Source: Saprospiraceae bacterium (GTDB lineage: Bacteria; Bacteroidota; Bacteroidia; Chitinophagales; Saprospiraceae). Taken from it: 64,000 nt of DNA. The notes under the pieces were generated by a model. That model was not told the origin of the DNA and did no database searches. It saw nothing but the letters and a program-made list of their open reading frames with translations. Positions 47,519 through 55,224 of this stretch are shown here, in pieces (position 1 is the stretch's first letter; each line of letters begins with the position of its first letter). The position numbers were made by a program, and so were the translations under genes. The stretch lies in the NCBI GenBank assembly GCA_016714085.1, contig JADJNW010000007.1, positions 1 to 64,000 of the forward strand, in the 5' to 3' direction.

Positions 47519-48265
47519 ATGATATATGAACAGTTGTTGGATTTAATTGGACAAGATGAACTTGAAGAGACGATAGCATTATTGCTTGATTTTGTGAGCA
47601 AGCGCTATGCACGTTTTTCCCCCGAAGTATATCTTATTTCAGGTCGTTTCAGTCAAGTTGAAAAAGAGAAAAGGCAAAATACGATACCAAGAAGTGACTA
47701 TAATCTTGAAATTAATTCTATCCGCAAAAGTTTGCTGGAAATAATTAACTCACTAGAAGGACTAGGAGAGGAAAACTTCAAAAGAAAAAAAGAGGAAAAA
47801 GAAATTATTGCCCAAATACAGGAACTTGAAAATAGATACTTTCAATGCAGAAAAAGAGCAAAGAGTATTCAATCGAATCCAACTAGATTGAGAGAGAAAA
47901 ACGAGATTACAAGAGAGTTGAGTCAGATTTTTATTGACTACCCGGAATTAATTCAAAACTACTTCGGGACTAATAATGAAGGAATAATTTCTGGTATTGC
48001 TAACAGATATAAAAGGCTTCCAGAATTGCCTGGAATTGACTTTTTTGAATCAATCTCCAAAGGAGATTTAGGAAACTTTACAAAGTGTTGTATTGCAAAC
48101 GCTTTGGCTGAAATTCTATATTCGGGACAATTGCGCATGGGAGACGATAATAGAATAAGCAAAATTTTGGATGATTTATACCCAAATTCTTATCAAACAG
48201 TAAGACTAAGTATTACCCGAGTGAGTGCAGAATTAGACTATTTTTCAGGCAATATGCTCACATAA
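47519..48265 (+). CDS. EAD11-like effector-associated domain protein
   Basis: A 248-aa protein. From the ATG at 47519 (MIYEQLLDLIGQDELEETIA), residues 1-80 fit Effector-Associated Domain 11 as I recall it: alternating helices with EVYLISGRFSQVEKEKRQNT, then IPRSDYNLEINSIRKSLLEI. EADs act as death-like adaptor domains in bacterial conflict systems with STAND ATPases, CHAT proteases or trypsins. A coiled coil (KRKKEEKEIIAQIQELENRY) leads to a C-terminal helical domain of about 120 aa that I do not recognise. The gene is AT-rich compared with its neighbours, which suggests transfer. 48266-48455 holds no gene. Confidence 0.75.
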   Translation: MIYEQLLDLIGQDELEETIALLLDFVSKRYARFSPEVYLISGRFSQVEKEKRQNTIPRSDYNLEINSIRKSLLEIINSLEGLGEENFKRKKEEKEIIAQIQELENRYFQCRKRAKSIQSNPTRLREKNEITRELSQIFIDYPELIQNYFGTNNEGIISGIANRYKRLPELPGIDFFESISKGDLGNFTKCCIANALAEILYSGQLRMGDDNRISKILDDLYPNSYQTVRLSITRVSAELDYFSGNMLT

Positions 48266-48455
48266 AAACCGAGAACACTGCATGTTCATCCATGCTGCTC
48301 AAAGCCAACGCAGGGTAGCACAGTCTCCATGCTCCCGTTAACCACTAATTATTAAAGAAACCCAAATCTTCCCTGGTTGGCTACATCAGGAGCAGTAGCT
48401 TTTTAATGATGTGTTGCTATATAATATCCTGACCTCATCTTTTATAGTTTACTCT

Positions 48456-48740
48456 TTAACTCCCCGCGAAAGGTGTGCCGAAAATGCCGACTGCAAGTTC
48501 CACCCAAATGAGGAAAAATACGCCTAAAATAACGGCAATTATGATGAATCGGCGCTCGAAATTTTTGATATTCCTTAATACAAGCTCACACGCGAGACCA
48601 GTGCCAAGCAAAAGGATGCCCATGACTACAAAATCCGCAAGTGTCCAGTTTACTTCATCTGTGAACTTCATCGCTATGAATGGTATGAGCAATAGAATTG
48701 CTACGGTGAGCATAATGCCAATTAATCTTTTGTTCTTCAT
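48456..48740 (-). CDS. Small membrane protein, unknown
   Basis: A 94-aa protein from the ATG at 48740 (MKNKRLIGIMLTVAILLLIP), with three membrane segments: LTVAILLLIPFIAM, TLADFVVMGILLLGTGLACEL and FIIIAVILGVFFLIWVELAVGI. The short loop RNIKNFERR is positively charged. The longer upstream frame has no membrane or signal character, so this ATG is preferred. The function is unknown. Confidence 0.75.
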   Translation of the reverse strand: MKNKRLIGIMLTVAILLLIPFIAMKFTDEVNWTLADFVVMGILLLGTGLACELVLRNIKNFERRFIIIAVILGVFFLIWVELAVGIFGTPFAGS

Positions 48741-48845
48741 GGTTTTATCTGTTTCTTGTATTTGTAGCGTAAAGCTATATAAAGTACTTTGTTTTTCAAA
48801 GTAAATTGTAGAAAAATTTTTATCTCCTGTTTTTTCAAAAAAAAC

Positions 48846-48892
48846 TTGCATCTTTCCAACGGCTTATTTATATTTGTAAGTAATTACTCACT
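48846..48892 (+). promoter_or_regulatory. Promoter and candidate operator of the TetR gene
   Basis: TTG (48846-48848) and TATATTTG (48869-48876) form a -33/-7 pair with a 20-bp spacer. Immediately downstream, over the predicted start site, lies AGTAATTACTCACT (48879-48892), containing the palindrome AGTAATTACT. The same 14-mer with one change lies before the SDR gene. Confidence 0.65.
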
Positions 48893-48898
48893 TTGTGA

Positions 48899-49420
48899 AT
48901 GACAGACAAAAAAGAAAATATATTAAATGTTGCTTTGGAACTCTTTGCCAACGAAGGGTATAACGCGGTTTCCACCAGCAAGATCGCCAGGCAGGCGGGC
49001 GTGTCGGAGGGCTTGATTTTCAGGCATTTCGAGCATAAAAAAGGTTTGTTGGATGCGATTGTAGCAGACGCCGAGCGAAGATTAAATGAGGTTTTTTCGC
49101 ATATTATATTTGAAACCAACCCAAAAAAAGTGATCCGAAAAACGATTGAATTGCCTTTCTCTATTGATAAATCGGACTATGATTACTGGAAATTACAATT
49201 TAAATTAAAATGGGAACAAGAATATTATAAACCTGAAAAAATGAAACCTTTGAGGGATAAATTAAATTGGGCGTTCTCGGAATTGGACTTCGAATCGCCT
49301 GAGAATGAGGCAAAATTGTTAGAGCAAATTCTAGATACAATCTCGATTGGCATCTTGAGAGATGGCGTTCAGCAACAAAAACAATTCAAATCATTTTTAT
49401 TAAAAAAGTATGAAGTTTAA
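48899..49420 (+). CDS. TetR/AcrR family transcriptional regulator
   Basis: A 173-aa repressor-type protein. The N-terminal helix-turn-helix is clear: ILNVALELFANEGYNAVSTS, KIARQAGVSEGLIFRHFEHK, KGLLDAIVADAERRLN. The ligand-binding C-terminal half is variable, as usual. It is followed 48 bp later by an SDR gene with a second copy of the candidate operator, so it probably represses itself and the SDR. Confidence 0.93.
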   Translation: MTDKKENILNVALELFANEGYNAVSTSKIARQAGVSEGLIFRHFEHKKGLLDAIVADAERRLNEVFSHIIFETNPKKVIRKTIELPFSIDKSDYDYWKLQFKLKWEQEYYKPEKMKPLRDKLNWAFSELDFESPENEAKLLEQILDTISIGILRDGVQQQKQFKSFLLKKYEV

Positions 49421-49440
49421 AAAAATTTCTCAAAATAAAA

Positions 49441-49454
49441 AGTGATTACTCACT
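49441..49454 (+). promoter_or_regulatory. Candidate TetR operator before the SDR gene
   Basis: AGTGATTACTCACT is an inverted repeat (AGTGA-N4-TCACT) and matches 48879-48892 at 13 of 14 bases. It lies 14 bp before the SDR start. Confidence 0.6.
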
Positions 49455-49468
49455 CAAAATTAAATAAA

Positions 49469-50296
49469 ATGAGCAATAAAAAAGTAATTCTAGTCACAGG
49501 TGCATCTTCGGGCATGGGGAAAGAAACTGCCTTGCAATTAATCAAGGAAGGGCATATCGTTTATGGCGCTGCACGCAGAGTTGAAAAAATGCAAGATTTG
49601 GTAAAAGCTGGAGGTTATGCTTTGGAATTGGATGTAATCGATGAAAAGCAATTGGAAAATGCTGTTAATCAAATTATTACAGAGCAAGGAAAAATAGATG
49701 TATTGATTAATAACGCCGGTTATGCCACTTATGGCTCGGTAGAAGAGACGCCGATTGCTGATGCCAGAAGGCAATTTGATGTCAATATCTTTGGATTGGC
49801 GCGGCTCACACAGCTGGTGATTCCTTATATGCGTGCCCAAAAATCTGGGAAAATCATTAATATCTCTTCGATGGGTGGCAAAATCTATTTTCCGCTTGGT
49901 GCTTGGTATCACGCGACAAAGCACGCGCTGGAAGGCTGGAGCGACAGTCTTCGTCTGGAACTGAAGCCATTTAATATTGATGTAATAATTATTGAACCTG
50001 GCGCGATTGCGACCGAATTTGGTGATGTAATGACTGAGCCTATGCTCAAACGCTCTGGTAACGGGCCTTATAGCGCGGTCGCACAATCGATGGCAAAAGC
50101 AGTCAAGGATTCTTATGAGCAGAAAAATGCTTCATCTCCACCTTCGCTTATTGCCAATGCGATTGCTAAAGCCATTAAATCTAAGCGCCCCAAGACGCGA
50201 TATCGGCTAGGAAAATTAGCTAAGCCTTTGGTTTGGATGAGAACTTATCTCGGTGATCGGATTTTTGATCGGGTGGTGATGAGTCAGGTAAAATAA
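49469..50296 (+). CDS. Short-chain dehydrogenase/reductase
   Basis: A 275-aa classical SDR. The NAD(P) motif VTGASSGMGKE, NNAGYATYGSVEE, the active-site Ser in IINISSMGGKIY and Tyr-Lys in WYHATKHALEGW are all present. The Arg residues in YGAARRVEKM after the second strand suggest NADP preference. The start at 49469 (MSNKKVILV) fits the family. It is paired with the upstream TetR gene. The substrate is unknown. Confidence 0.94.
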   Translation: MSNKKVILVTGASSGMGKETALQLIKEGHIVYGAARRVEKMQDLVKAGGYALELDVIDEKQLENAVNQIITEQGKIDVLINNAGYATYGSVEETPIADARRQFDVNIFGLARLTQLVIPYMRAQKSGKIINISSMGGKIYFPLGAWYHATKHALEGWSDSLRLELKPFNIDVIIIEPGAIATEFGDVMTEPMLKRSGNGPYSAVAQSMAKAVKDSYEQKNASSPPSLIANAIAKAIKSKRPKTRYRLGKLAKPLVWMRTYLGDRIFDRVVMSQVK

Positions 50297-50306
50297 TAAA
50301 TTTTTA

Positions 50307-50354
50307 AGCAGCATAAAGATCTTATAATCAAATTACTAAGATTTTTATGCTGCT
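50307..50354 (+). terminator. Long hairpin after the SDR gene
   Basis: An 18-bp stem (AGCAGCATAAAGATCTTA / TAAGATTTTTATGCTGCT, one G-U pair) with a 12-nt loop, 10 bp after the stop. There is no U-tract after it on the plus strand. Confidence 0.5.
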
Positions 50355-50400
50355 CATCAAAACAAGGATAAACAGCTCTCTCTCAAAATGCCCACCTCAA

Positions 50401-50470
50401 AAGTTAACTTGCTTCCAACTTCCAACTTCCCATTTCCAACTTCCAACCTCCAACTTCCAACCTCCATTGT
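50401..50470. repeat. Word-like repeat (CCAACTTC type)
   Basis: Eight degenerate copies of CCAACTTC / CCAACCTC in tandem. The same vocabulary is inside the lipoprotein gene at 5281-5338 and after recQ at 9553-9580. Confidence 0.7.
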
Positions 50471-50524
50471 GTTAATCTTTTATTAATCGTCCGCGTTGCG
50501 TCGGCTGAAACGATATAGCAAGTG

Positions 50525-50532
50525 TATTTTTG
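50525..50532 (+). promoter_or_regulatory. -7 promoter element of the DsbD operon
   Basis: TATTTTTG, a match to TAnnTTTG, 20 bp before the ATG at 50553. No -33 TTTG is found at normal spacing. Confidence 0.5.
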
Positions 50533-50552
50533 TGAAAATCATCACCAACATA

Positions 50553-50999
50553 ATGAAAATTACATTCGTATTTTTGTTTTGCATAATATCTTTAGCAGCT
50601 ACAGCGCAATTGGATCCTGTGACGTGGTCATATAAAGCGAAAAAAGTGAACGCCACCGAATATGATTTAATTTTGACAGCTGAGGTTGAAAATGGCTGGT
50701 ATATTTATTCGCAGTTTTTGGAGTCCGACGAAGGCCCTATCGCCACGAGCTTTACATTTGAGGAAAATGAAAACTATGAATTAGTGGGCGAAGCCAAAGA
50801 AGAAGGCAATAAAAAAGAGGGTTTCGATGAGATTTTTGGAATGAAACTCGTTAAATTCAGTGGAAAAGTGAGCTTTATACAGCGCATTAAAATGAAAGGG
50901 AAAACCGATAAAGTGACCGGCAATCTGGAATTTATGACTTGTGACGATGAAAAATGCCTGCCACCCAAAATGCTTGAATTTGCTATTGTTTTGAAATAA
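50553..50999 (+). CDS. Stand-alone DsbD alpha-domain protein
   Basis: A 148-aa secreted protein from the ATG at 50553 (MKITFVFLFCIISLAATA). The mature part is one DsbD-alpha (immunoglobulin-like) domain: DPVTWSYKAKKVNATEYDLI, WYIYSQFLESDEGPI, and the redox Cys pair in EFMTCDDEKCLPPK. In DsbD this domain takes electrons from the membrane part and passes them to periplasmic proteins. It lies 41 bp before a full DsbD gene with two such domains, so it is probably an extra electron acceptor made by duplication. Confidence 0.9.
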   Translation: MKITFVFLFCIISLAATAQLDPVTWSYKAKKVNATEYDLILTAEVENGWYIYSQFLESDEGPIATSFTFEENENYELVGEAKEEGNKKEGFDEIFGMKLVKFSGKVSFIQRIKMKGKTDKVTGNLEFMTCDDEKCLPPKMLEFAIVLK

Positions 51000-51040
51000 A
51001 CGGACCCCTTTCCCTTGAACAAATATTCAATTTTTTGATT

Positions 51041-53620
51041 ATGAAAAAAATAGTGTTGCTAATCTCCGCATCGGTATTGGCTTTTAGCCTTTCGGCGCAA
51101 ATCCTCACGCCGGTATCTTGGAGTACTTCCTATAAACAAATCAGCGAAACGGAATTCGATCTTATTTTCACTGCTACGATCGACGATGATTGGGTGATTT
51201 ATTCGCAATACCTAAGTGGCGATGATGGGCCTATCCCAACCCATTTTTATTTTGATGAAGGCGATCATTTTGAATTCGTTGGTAAAAATAAAGAATCTGG
51301 TAATAAGAAGGAAGCTTTTGATAATGTGTTCAAAATGAACCTTGTAAAGTTTTATAAAAAAGCAATATTTACACAGCGTGTAAAGATAAAAGATTTCAGT
51401 AAGCCGATTAAGGGCTACTTAGAATTTATGACTTGTGACGATCAAAAGTGTTTGCCGCCTACCGAAGAGGAATTTTCCTTTGAATTGGTTTCGACTTTGA
51501 CGAAAAAAACAGAAGAAAAAAAGGAGGATAAAACTTCGACAATCGCTGGCAAAGAGAAAGCAGCCAAGGATTTGAATACACAACCAGCAGAAGAAAATAT
51601 TGCTTTGCAATTAAATGAGACCCCTCAAAGCGGGGGTATTTTTAATCCTGTAAAATGGACAGGAGAGGTAAAAAAAATCAGCGATACCGAATTTGATTTG
51701 ATTTTCAAAGCTAAGGTGGACGATGCCTGGTATATTTATTCTCAATTGATTGGTGACGACGGCCCGATTCCTACGGAGTTCGATTTTATTGGAAATGAAC
51801 ACATTACAGTTAAAGAAAAAGCCAAAGAAGAAGGCTCGCAGCGCATCGAAGGGATGGATGATATTTTTGGTATCAATGTTATCAAATTTAAAAAAGAAGT
51901 CACATTCACGCAGCGCGTGCAGGTGAGCGACGTGAATAAAATAGCGCAAGGTGAAATCCATTATATGAGTTGTAATGAGTCGAGTTGTATTGCTTTTGAT
52001 GAACCTTTCCGTGCCGATTTTGCAAATCTGACTTTGGGCATCGGCGATGAAATGTCAATAAATACAGGCGTTGCAGCGAGCGATAATTCCGGTTTATATG
52101 GCGATTTTCCAAAACCGGATTTGAATAATCCTGTTGCGGATTGCGGCGAAACCGTCGAAGCCAATGAGGGCAAGGGTTTTTGGGCTATTTTTATGCTGGG
52201 GTTTCTTGGAGGATTTATCGCGCTGCTCACACCTTGCGTGTTCCCGATGATTCCCTTGACGGTGAGTTTTTTTACAAAAAGCAGCAAAGACCGCAAAAAA
52301 GGTATTGCGAATGCTAGCTTTTATGGATTTTCGATTTTTGCGGTGTATCTCGTGTTGAGCATTCCGTTTCACCTGATGGATAGCATTAATCCCGATATTC
52401 TCAACGATATTTCCACCAACGTGTGGCTCAACCTCTCGTTCTTTGCCATTTTCATGTTTTTCGCATTCTCGTTTTTCGGTTATTACGAATTGACTTTGCC
52501 AAGTAGTTGGGCGAATCGCGTGAGCAACGCTGAAGGCATCGGCGGGATTTTGGGCATATTTTTTATGGCGGTAACGTTGGCTTTGGTATCGTTTTCTTGC
52601 ACCGGCCCAATTCTGGGTTCGCTGTTGGCGGGTGCTTTGAGCGCTGACGGCGGCGCGATGCAACTCACGGCGGGCATGGGTGGCTTTGGTTTGGCTTTGG
52701 CTTTGCCGTTTGCTTTGTTTGCAGCTTTTCCAAGTTGGATGAGTTCGCTACCAAAATCTGGCGGCTGGTTGAATACGGTGAAAGTAGTGTTGGGTTTTGT
52801 AGAATTGGCTTTAGCTTTGAAATTCTTGTCGAATGCTGACCTTGTGAAGCACTGGGAAATCCTGAAAATCGAGCCTTTCCTGGGCGCGTGGATGCTCATT
52901 TCGATTGGCTTAGCCTTGTATTTGTTTGGAATTATCAAATTCCCACACGATTCACCGATTAAAAAATTGTCTATCACTCGAATTGCGTTGGGCGTAGCTT
53001 CGGTGGCATTTGCGATTTATCTGGCAACGGGATTTATTTACGACGAAAAAGCAGGTTCGTTAAAGCCCTTGACTTTATTGAGCGGGATGGCGCCGCCGGC
53101 TTGTTATAGTTGGTTTTATCCTTGCGATTGCCCGCAGAATCTGAACTGTTTTAAAGATTTAAAAACAGGAATGGCTTACGCCAAAGAAGTTGGAAAGCCC
53201 GTCATGATTGACTTTACGGGGCATGCTTGTGTGAATTGTCGGAAAATGGAAGAAAACGTTTGGCCCAAACCGCAAGTGTATAATTTATTGAAGGATGAAT
53301 ATGTATTGATTTCTTTGTACGGCGATGAAAAAATAGAACTACCTGAAAATGAGCAGATTGAAGTGCCAAAAGCGACTGGCGGTACACGCGTTTTGCGCAA
53401 TGTGGGACATAAATGGCAGCATTTTTCTACCGAATACTTTGGTACGAATACGCAGCCTTTCTATGCTTTGATTTCGCCGGATGGGCAGCTATTGAATTAT
53501 CCCGTCGGCTACACGCCCGATGCCAATGAATACGCCAGTTTCCTGCAATGCGGATTGGATGCGTATAAGCAATTGACTCAAAATCAGCAAAATACATCTA
53601 AGCAAATTGGAAGTAAATAA
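51041..53620 (+). CDS. dsbD: Thiol:disulfide interchange protein DsbD
   Basis: A protein of about 859 aa that carries reducing power across the inner membrane. It has a signal peptide (MKKIVLLISASVLAFSLSAQ), two tandem DsbD-alpha domains (Cys pairs in TCDDQKCLPP and SCNESSCIAF), an eight-helix membrane domain with redox Cys in LTPCVFPMIPLTVSFF and SFSCTGPILGSLLAG, and a C-terminal thioredoxin domain with GHACVNCRKMEENVW. Two alpha domains instead of one make it longer than the E. coli protein. A terminator follows at 53643. Confidence 0.95.
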   Translation: MKKIVLLISASVLAFSLSAQILTPVSWSTSYKQISETEFDLIFTATIDDDWVIYSQYLSGDDGPIPTHFYFDEGDHFEFVGKNKESGNKKEAFDNVFKMNLVKFYKKAIFTQRVKIKDFSKPIKGYLEFMTCDDQKCLPPTEEEFSFELVSTLTKKTEEKKEDKTSTIAGKEKAAKDLNTQPAEENIALQLNETPQSGGIFNPVKWTGEVKKISDTEFDLIFKAKVDDAWYIYSQLIGDDGPIPTEFDFIGNEHITVKEKAKEEGSQRIEGMDDIFGINVIKFKKEVTFTQRVQVSDVNKIAQGEIHYMSCNESSCIAFDEPFRADFANLTLGIGDEMSINTGVAASDNSGLYGDFPKPDLNNPVADCGETVEANEGKGFWAIFMLGFLGGFIALLTPCVFPMIPLTVSFFTKSSKDRKKGIANASFYGFSIFAVYLVLSIPFHLMDSINPDILNDISTNVWLNLSFFAIFMFFAFSFFGYYELTLPSSWANRVSNAEGIGGILGIFFMAVTLALVSFSCTGPILGSLLAGALSADGGAMQLTAGMGGFGLALALPFALFAAFPSWMSSLPKSGGWLNTVKVVLGFVELALALKFLSNADLVKHWEILKIEPFLGAWMLISIGLALYLFGIIKFPHDSPIKKLSITRIALGVASVAFAIYLATGFIYDEKAGSLKPLTLLSGMAPPACYSWFYPCDCPQNLNCFKDLKTGMAYAKEVGKPVMIDFTGHACVNCRKMEENVWPKPQVYNLLKDEYVLISLYGDEKIELPENEQIEVPKATGGTRVLRNVGHKWQHFSTEYFGTNTQPFYALISPDGQLLNYPVGYTPDANEYASFLQCGLDAYKQLTQNQQNTSKQIGSK

Positions 53621-53642
53621 GAGATTTGAAATAGGAATGATG

Positions 53643-53677
53643 AAAGCCCGATCAGGTGGACTGGTTGGGCTTTTGTT
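53643..53677 (+). terminator. Terminator of dsbD
   Basis: The stem AAAGCCC / GGGCTTT, with an inner CAG/CTG extension, is followed by TGTTTT, 22 bp after the stop. Confidence 0.8.
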
Positions 53678-55127
53678 TTAGTATTTAATCTCGCATTTTA
53701 CTGATAACAAATGTTTTATGTATTCAATATCCTTCGCAGAAAGCCGATTAAATAATAAAGTCAATTCCTGAAGATTACTCAATTTTCCTAGAAAATCCCA
53801 GCGTTCATCGGGCAATTGGGAAAGTTGGTTGTAACTCAAGTCAAGGATTTCCAAATTACTCAGGCGAGCAATCATTGGCGAAAGTTGGTATAAATCATTA
53901 TGAATCAGGTTCAAATGCTTGAGATTATTTAATTGCGCGACACTTTCGGGTATTTCAAATAAACCATTAGCACTCAGATCAAGCGCCTCCAAACGCTGCA
54001 ACCGCGCCATTTCCAGCGGGAATTTAGATAATTTGTTGCCGCCCAAATCCAGGATTTTTAAATTTACAAGCGTGCCGATTCCTGTCGGCAATTCGCTGAT
54101 TTGATTATCGCTCAGATCTAAATTTTCCAAGTTATTTAGTTTTTGAATGGCGTTGGGATTTCTATAAGCTGATTGCCTCGCAATCTAAGTTCTTCTAAAT
54201 GAGTTAGTTGGAAGACTTTAGCGGGTATAATATTCAATTGATTATAACTTAAATCCAAAATTTTAAGCTTGGGCAAACGGTCAAAAATTGCCAGTTTTGC
54301 GCGGATATGTCCTCTAATTCGTTATCACTCAAATCCAAATAACTCAATGTTGATAATTTGGTCAATAATTGCCAGTTTTCAGCTTGTGCTTCCAAAAGTC
54401 GATTCTTGCTGATTTTCAGCCTTTTAATATTGCTTAATCCTTGAATTTCCTTTGGAAAAAAGTATAAAAAAAGAGCATTTGCTTCGTCGCCACTGAGATA
54501 TAAAGAATCTATCGCCGACAATTTTCGACTCCCTAAAGCCCGCTGCCATTGAGTTCTGGAGGATTGAATCTGCATCAAACGCTGCGTTCTAAAATCGGTG
54601 CTATCCAAAAAATTAACTTTCGCGTAAGCGACAAACGCACTGTCCAAATGCCCTTGCTGCGTAAGCCATTCGGCGCGCATCGCTTGCCACACTTGATTGA
54701 TCCAACGTAGGATTTCCTTATTTTCTTTGGTAAATCGGGCAATCGCAAAATCCTGCAAAGCCGATTGAAAGTCGCCTGTTTTAAACTTTTCCTTTCCCGA
54801 TTGTAAAAAAAAAGCATAGGTTTTATCCCCTTCAAGGTAACTTTGGAGGGTATCTGCTTTGGCTGCCAGGCGTTGAGCTTTGAGGCGGGCGTCATTGAGC
54901 GCTTTCACCCATCGATCCTGGGTTTGTTTGATCAATTCATCCAAATCATCCTTGGCGGGTTTGTTAAGACAATATCGCGCCGCAAAAAAATGATTGATCG
55001 CATCTTTATAATGCTGGCGCTCCAGAAAACGCAAGCCCATAGCGCGAAGCTCGCCGTAGCAGTCGTTTTGAGCGGGCAACCCGAAAGCACATGATAATAA
55101 GACTATGCACAACAAAAATTCCTTCAT
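53678..55127 (-). CDS. Exported TPR-LRR protein (two frame changes), last gene of the CHAT-STAND locus
   Basis: From the ATG at 55127 there is a signal peptide (MKEFLLCIVLLSCAFGLPAQ), then helical TPR-like repeats (LERQHYKDAINHFFAARYCL; FKTGDFQSALQDFAIARF), then leucine-rich repeats. The LRRs run through two frame changes: at the A5 run 54283-54287 (six restores FDRLPKLKILDLSYNQL) and at 54154-54155 (three T restores IPNAIQKLNNLENLDL). They then continue GIGTLVNLKILDLGGNKLSK and LARLSNLEILDLSYNQL-like repeats to the stop at 53678. The repaired protein is about 480 aa. LRRs bind ligands, so this may be the envelope sensor for the STAND ATPase encoded 98 bp upstream. Confidence 0.88.
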
Positions 55128-55224
55128 CGTTTTTGGGCAATAGATGAACCTCTAATTTACTCCGTTGCCTTCATCCTGAAATGGAAAAACATATATTATT
55201 TTAAAAGAAAAGAAAGTCCGTCGC

